From DATMBL01 sp050735975 (GTDB lineage: Bacteria > Desulfobacterota > Binatia > UBA9968): 8,120 nt of DNA. A program made the translations under genes and the position numbers. The stretch lies in NCBI GenBank assembly GCA_050735975.1, contig JBOHVS010000373.1:1-8120 (forward strand), written 5' to 3'. Under the pieces are notes generated by a model. The model searched no databases. It saw only the letters and a program-made list of their open reading frames with translations, and was not told the origin of the DNA. Shown here in pieces: positions 6,304 to 8,120 of this stretch (position 1 is its first letter; each line of letters begins with the position of its first letter).

Positions 6304-7710
6304 TCAATGATAATCGCGCACGTCCACAACTCTCCCGTTCAACGCCGCCGCGGCCACCATAGCAGGGCTCATTAACAGGGTGCGGCCTCCGGGGCTTCCT
6401 TGCCGGCCAATGAAATTACGGTTCGACGATGACGCTGAAATTTCCCTCCCTGCCAGCTTGTCGGGGTTCATCGCAAGACACATCGAGCACCCCGCCTCAC
6501 GCCATTCGAACCCCGCCGCCTTGAAGATCTCATGCAAGCCTTCCTGCTCGGCCAGCTTCTTCACATCAGCCGAACCGGGAACAACGAGGGCTCGAACTCC
6601 CGAGCTCACCTTTCTTCCTTTCGCGACTTTCGCCGCGGCGCGCAGGTCCGTCAGGCGCGAGTTCGTGCACGATCCGACGAAGGCGACATTGATGGGAGTG
6701 CCGAGAATCGGCGACCCCGGCTGCCAGCCCATGTGTTCGTAGGCTTTTCTTGCGCCATCGGGATCGGAGTATTCTTCCGGCCGAGGAAGTTTCTCGGAGA
6801 TACCGACGGCTTGTCCCGGATTGATGCCCCAGGTAACGGTCGGCTCGATATCAGCACCCGTAATATTTACCACATCATCGTATTTCGCATCCGAATCGGA
6901 TGCGACGGACTTCCAATACGCGACGGCTGCCTCAAAAGCCGCGCCTGTTGGAGCGTAGGGCCGCCCCTTGAGAAATTCAAAAGTCGTCTGATCAGGGTTA
7001 ACGTAGCCGGCCAATGCGCCGCCCTCGATGCTCATGTTGCAGATAGTCATCCGCTCTTCCATGTTCATCTCGTCGACCACGGTACCGCCGTATTCGTAGG
7101 CGAAGCCTTTTCCACCGGCCACGCCTAATCGCCGGATGATGTTGAGAATCACGTCCTTGGCGTAAACGCCCGCTCCAAGAGCGCCGTTAACATTGATTCT
7201 CCGTACTTTGAGTTTGTCCATCGCGAGAGTTTGGGTCGCCAGGACATCACGGACTTGACTTGTGCCGATTCCAAAAGCCAGGGTCCCGAACGCGCCATGC
7301 GTGCTGGTGTGGCTATCGCCGCACGCCAGGGTCATCCCTGGCTGAGTCAAACCCAACTGGGGGCCAATGACATGCACGATGCCCTGGTTGGGGCTATCGA
7401 GCCCAAAAAACTCTACGCCAAACTGCTTGACGTTGTTTTCAAGTGCCCTGGTGAGCTCTTCTGCTTCAGAATCAAGAAACGGCCGCGTACGAATGTCCGT
7501 GGGAACAATATGGTCTACAGTCGCGAAAGTCCGCTTCGGAAAGGCTATATCCATGCCTTTTCCCCGCAGCATGTCGAAAGCCGGCGCCGTCGTAATCTCA
7601 TGAATCAAATGAAGGCCGATGAAAAGCTGCGTTTGCCCAGTCGGTAGAATACCCACCGTGTGTGACTGCCAAATCTTTTCGTAAAGCGTCCTTCCGGAAC
7701 TATCTGCCAT
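6304..7710 (-). CDS. leuC: 3-isopropylmalate dehydratase large subunit
   Basis: This is the aconitase-type [4Fe-4S] subunit of isopropylmalate isomerase in leucine biosynthesis. The 468 residues match the long bacterial form (E. coli 466). The cluster ligands are Cys348 (GSCTNSR), Cys408 and Cys411 (GCSMCLAMN), at the E. coli positions shifted by one. Other conserved blocks are TLYEKIWQSH (8-17), TFATVDHIVPT (61-71), CGDSHTSTHGAFG (130-142), GIGTSQVRDVLATQT (147-161), MEERMTICNMSIEGG (217-231), VTWGINPGQ (292-300) and SNRNFIGRQG (429-438). Compared with E. coli, the YID at the first loop is FIG and GERCASTSNR is GREISASSSNR; the active-site and ligand residues I can identify remain. The ATG at 7710 has AAGGAG 10 nt upstream. 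No leuA or leuB is in view, but the sequence is far closer to true LeuC than to homoaconitase or other paralogues. Confidence 0.97.
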   Translation of the reverse strand: MADSSGRTLYEKIWQSHTVGILPTGQTQLFIGLHLIHEITTAPAFDMLRGKGMDIAFPKRTFATVDHIVPTDIRTRPFLDSEAEELTRALENNVKQFGVEFFGLDSPNQGIVHVIGPQLGLTQPGMTLACGDSHTSTHGAFGTLAFGIGTSQVRDVLATQTLAMDKLKVRRINVNGALGAGVYAKDVILNIIRRLGVAGGKGFAYEYGGTVVDEMNMEERMTICNMSIEGGALAGYVNPDQTTFEFLKGRPYAPTGAAFEAAVAYWKSVASDSDAKYDDVVNITGADIEPTVTWGINPGQAVGISEKLPRPEEYSDPDGARKAYEHMGWQPGSPILGTPINVAFVGSCTNSRLTDLRAAAKVAKGRKVSSGVRALVVPGSADVKKLAEQEGLHEIFKAAGFEWREAGCSMCLAMNPDKLAGREISASSSNRNFIGRQGSPGGRTLLMSPAMVAAAALNGRVVDVRDYH

Positions 7711-7720
7711 TCTGCGGAAT

Positions 7721-7726
7721 CTCCTT
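7721..7726 (-). promoter_or_regulatory. leuC Shine-Dalgarno
   Basis: The minus strand reads AAGGAG, 10 nt before the leuC ATG, which supports the chosen start at 7710. Confidence 0.75.
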
Positions 7727-7733
7727 CGCTGAG

Positions 7734-7762
7734 ATAATATCGGCCCCTACTCGGGACTTCAA
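7734..7762 (-). promoter_or_regulatory. Predicted sigma-70 promoter of leuCD
   Basis: On the minus strand TTGAAG (7762-7757, 4 of 6 to consensus) is followed by exactly 17 nt and TATTAT (7739-7734, 5 of 6). Transcription would start near 7727, leaving a 5' leader of about 20 nt that holds only the Shine-Dalgarno. That leaves no room for a leader peptide, attenuator or T-box, so leucine control, if any, would act at initiation. The -35 box is 16 nt from the repeat element at 7779-7901. Confidence 0.6.
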
Positions 7763-7778
7763 GAGGGAAGCTACAAAA

Positions 7779-7901
7779 GGGGACAGGCAACCTTTTCGGG
7801 GACTGGCTGCTTTTTTGTATTGCAAAACCTTCAGCTGAAGCTGATCCGCCTCCGCTTTGTGGCGGAGCCTGTCCCCCGACCGAAAAGGTAGCGCGGTCCC
7901 C
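7779..7901. mobile_element. 123-bp palindromic repeat element with imperfect inverted ends (MITE/REP-like)
   Basis: Each end reads inward as GGGGAC, a core ACCTTTTCGG, and a second GGGGAC. On the left (plus strand) these are at 7779-7784, 7790-7799 and 7798-7803. On the right (minus strand) they are at 7901-7896, 7889-7880 and 7876-7871. The core pairs perfectly (10 bp), and GGGGACAGGC (7779-7788) also matches GCCTGTCCCC (7867-7876) perfectly. The centre holds the 12-bp palindrome CTTCAGCTGAAG (7829-7840) and a hairpin TCCGCC/GGCGGA (7845-7850/7861-7866). No transposase is encoded and no clear target-site duplication is seen. The GGGGACAGGC...CCTTTTCGGGGAC pattern resembles repeats I associate with REP-associated tyrosine transposases (IS200/IS605-like) in environmental Proteobacteria; this is recollection, not a search result. 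A reading frame that crosses this element is repeat sequence, not a gene. Confidence 0.7.
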
Positions 7902-7989
7902 TCCGTTTGCGACACACTCAACGGGAAACGAACAAACGAGTTCTGCGAGTGTCAAACTTGTGCCGCACCACCGGAGTATATCTTTGCTA

Positions 7990-8120
7990 TCATAGGCAAT
8001 TTTCCCTGACCCATTTAACGATGTCGATTCTTCGTGCGAACCAGACATCGGGGAACGACTTGGCATACTTAATCGCCTCGTCGTAAATCTTCCCCGTTGC
8101 CGGGAACGCCATCTGGCAGT
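7990..8120 (-). CDS. C-terminal fragment of a probable polysaccharide deacetylase-like protein (5' part outside the window)
   Basis: An open frame enters at the right edge (first complete codon ends at 8118) and stops with TGA at 7990-7992, giving 42 residues. The tail contains ATGKIYDEAIKYAKSF (7-22), PDVWFARRIDIVKWV (23-37) and RENCL. The SFPDVWFARRxxIVxW pattern resembles the last helix and strand of polysaccharide deacetylase/PuuE-like NodB-fold enzymes, where a line such as 'HPDVWFATRGEIAxW' ends the barrel. The catalytic His/Asp motifs would be upstream and cannot be checked. The codon pattern is clearly coding, unlike the overlapping alternative frame that runs on to 7605. No intrinsic terminator follows it before the repeat element. 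Confidence 0.62.
   Translation of the reverse strand, partial: CQMAFPATGKIYDEAIKYAKSFPDVWFARRIDIVKWVRENCL

Noticed and set aside
6532..7128. 198-codon plus-strand open frame opposite leuC
   Set aside because: It is antisense to a fully conserved leuC and has no recognisable motifs or ribosome binding site.
7945..7960. TTGACA hexamer (7955-7950, minus strand) upstream of the repeat element
   Set aside because: No acceptable -10 hexamer lies at 16-18 nt. The promoter next to leuC is much better.
7605..8066. 153-codon minus-strand open frame upstream of and overlapping leuC
   Set aside because: It overlaps the first 106 bases of leuC, crosses the whole palindromic repeat and the deacetylase tail, and has a low-complexity Gly/Ser/Pro stretch derived from the repeat. 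There is no recognisable domain.

Overview
The window is a fragment of a bacterial chromosome that appears moderately GC-rich. Every gene I can support reads on the minus strand, so transcription runs from position 8120 towards position 1. No phage genes, CRISPR array, tRNA or rRNA gene was seen. The mix of a branched-chain amino acid ABC transporter, a long-form LeuCD pair and tandem GTTCAA heptads fits an uncultivated soil or groundwater lineage (Desulfobacterota/Binatota, NC10 or Tectomicrobia-like). That placement is a guess from general familiarity; the sequence alone does not settle the taxonomy.

Layout, in transcription order. (1) 8120-7990: the last 42 codons of a gene whose C-terminus resembles polysaccharide deacetylases. 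(2) 7989-7711: a 279-bp spacer holding a 123-bp palindromic repeat element (7779-7901) and, between it and leuC, a good sigma-70-like promoter (7734-7762). (3) 7710-5681: leuC and leuD, the two subunits of 3-isopropylmalate dehydratase, spaced as an operon and followed by a Rho-independent terminator (5559-5584). (4) 5522-4565: a small zinc-ribbon protein started by GTG behind a perfect AGGAGG, then a SAM-dependent methyltransferase with a signal-like N-terminus. (5) 4486-1: livK, livH, livM, livG and livF, encoding the periplasmic binding protein, two permeases and two ATPases of a HAAT-family (LIV-I type) importer. livF runs off the left edge.

How the parts relate: leuCD catalyses the isomerisation step of leucine synthesis, while livKHMGF would import branched-chain amino acids or, as often for this family in environmental bacteria, other amides or aromatic acids. 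The terminator after leuD makes these two separate units. No intrinsic terminator was seen between the zinc-ribbon gene and livF, so those seven genes may form one transcript. Within the liv genes the spacing is 3-4 nt except for a 208-nt gap between livH and livM. That gap carries a heptad repeat array and a long inverted repeat.

No clearly new multi-gene system is visible. The points most worth a second look are the repeat element beside the leuC promoter, the repeat-bearing livH-livM gap, the apparently exported methyltransferase paired with a zinc-ribbon protein, and two mutually exclusive hairpins abutting the livK ribosome binding site.
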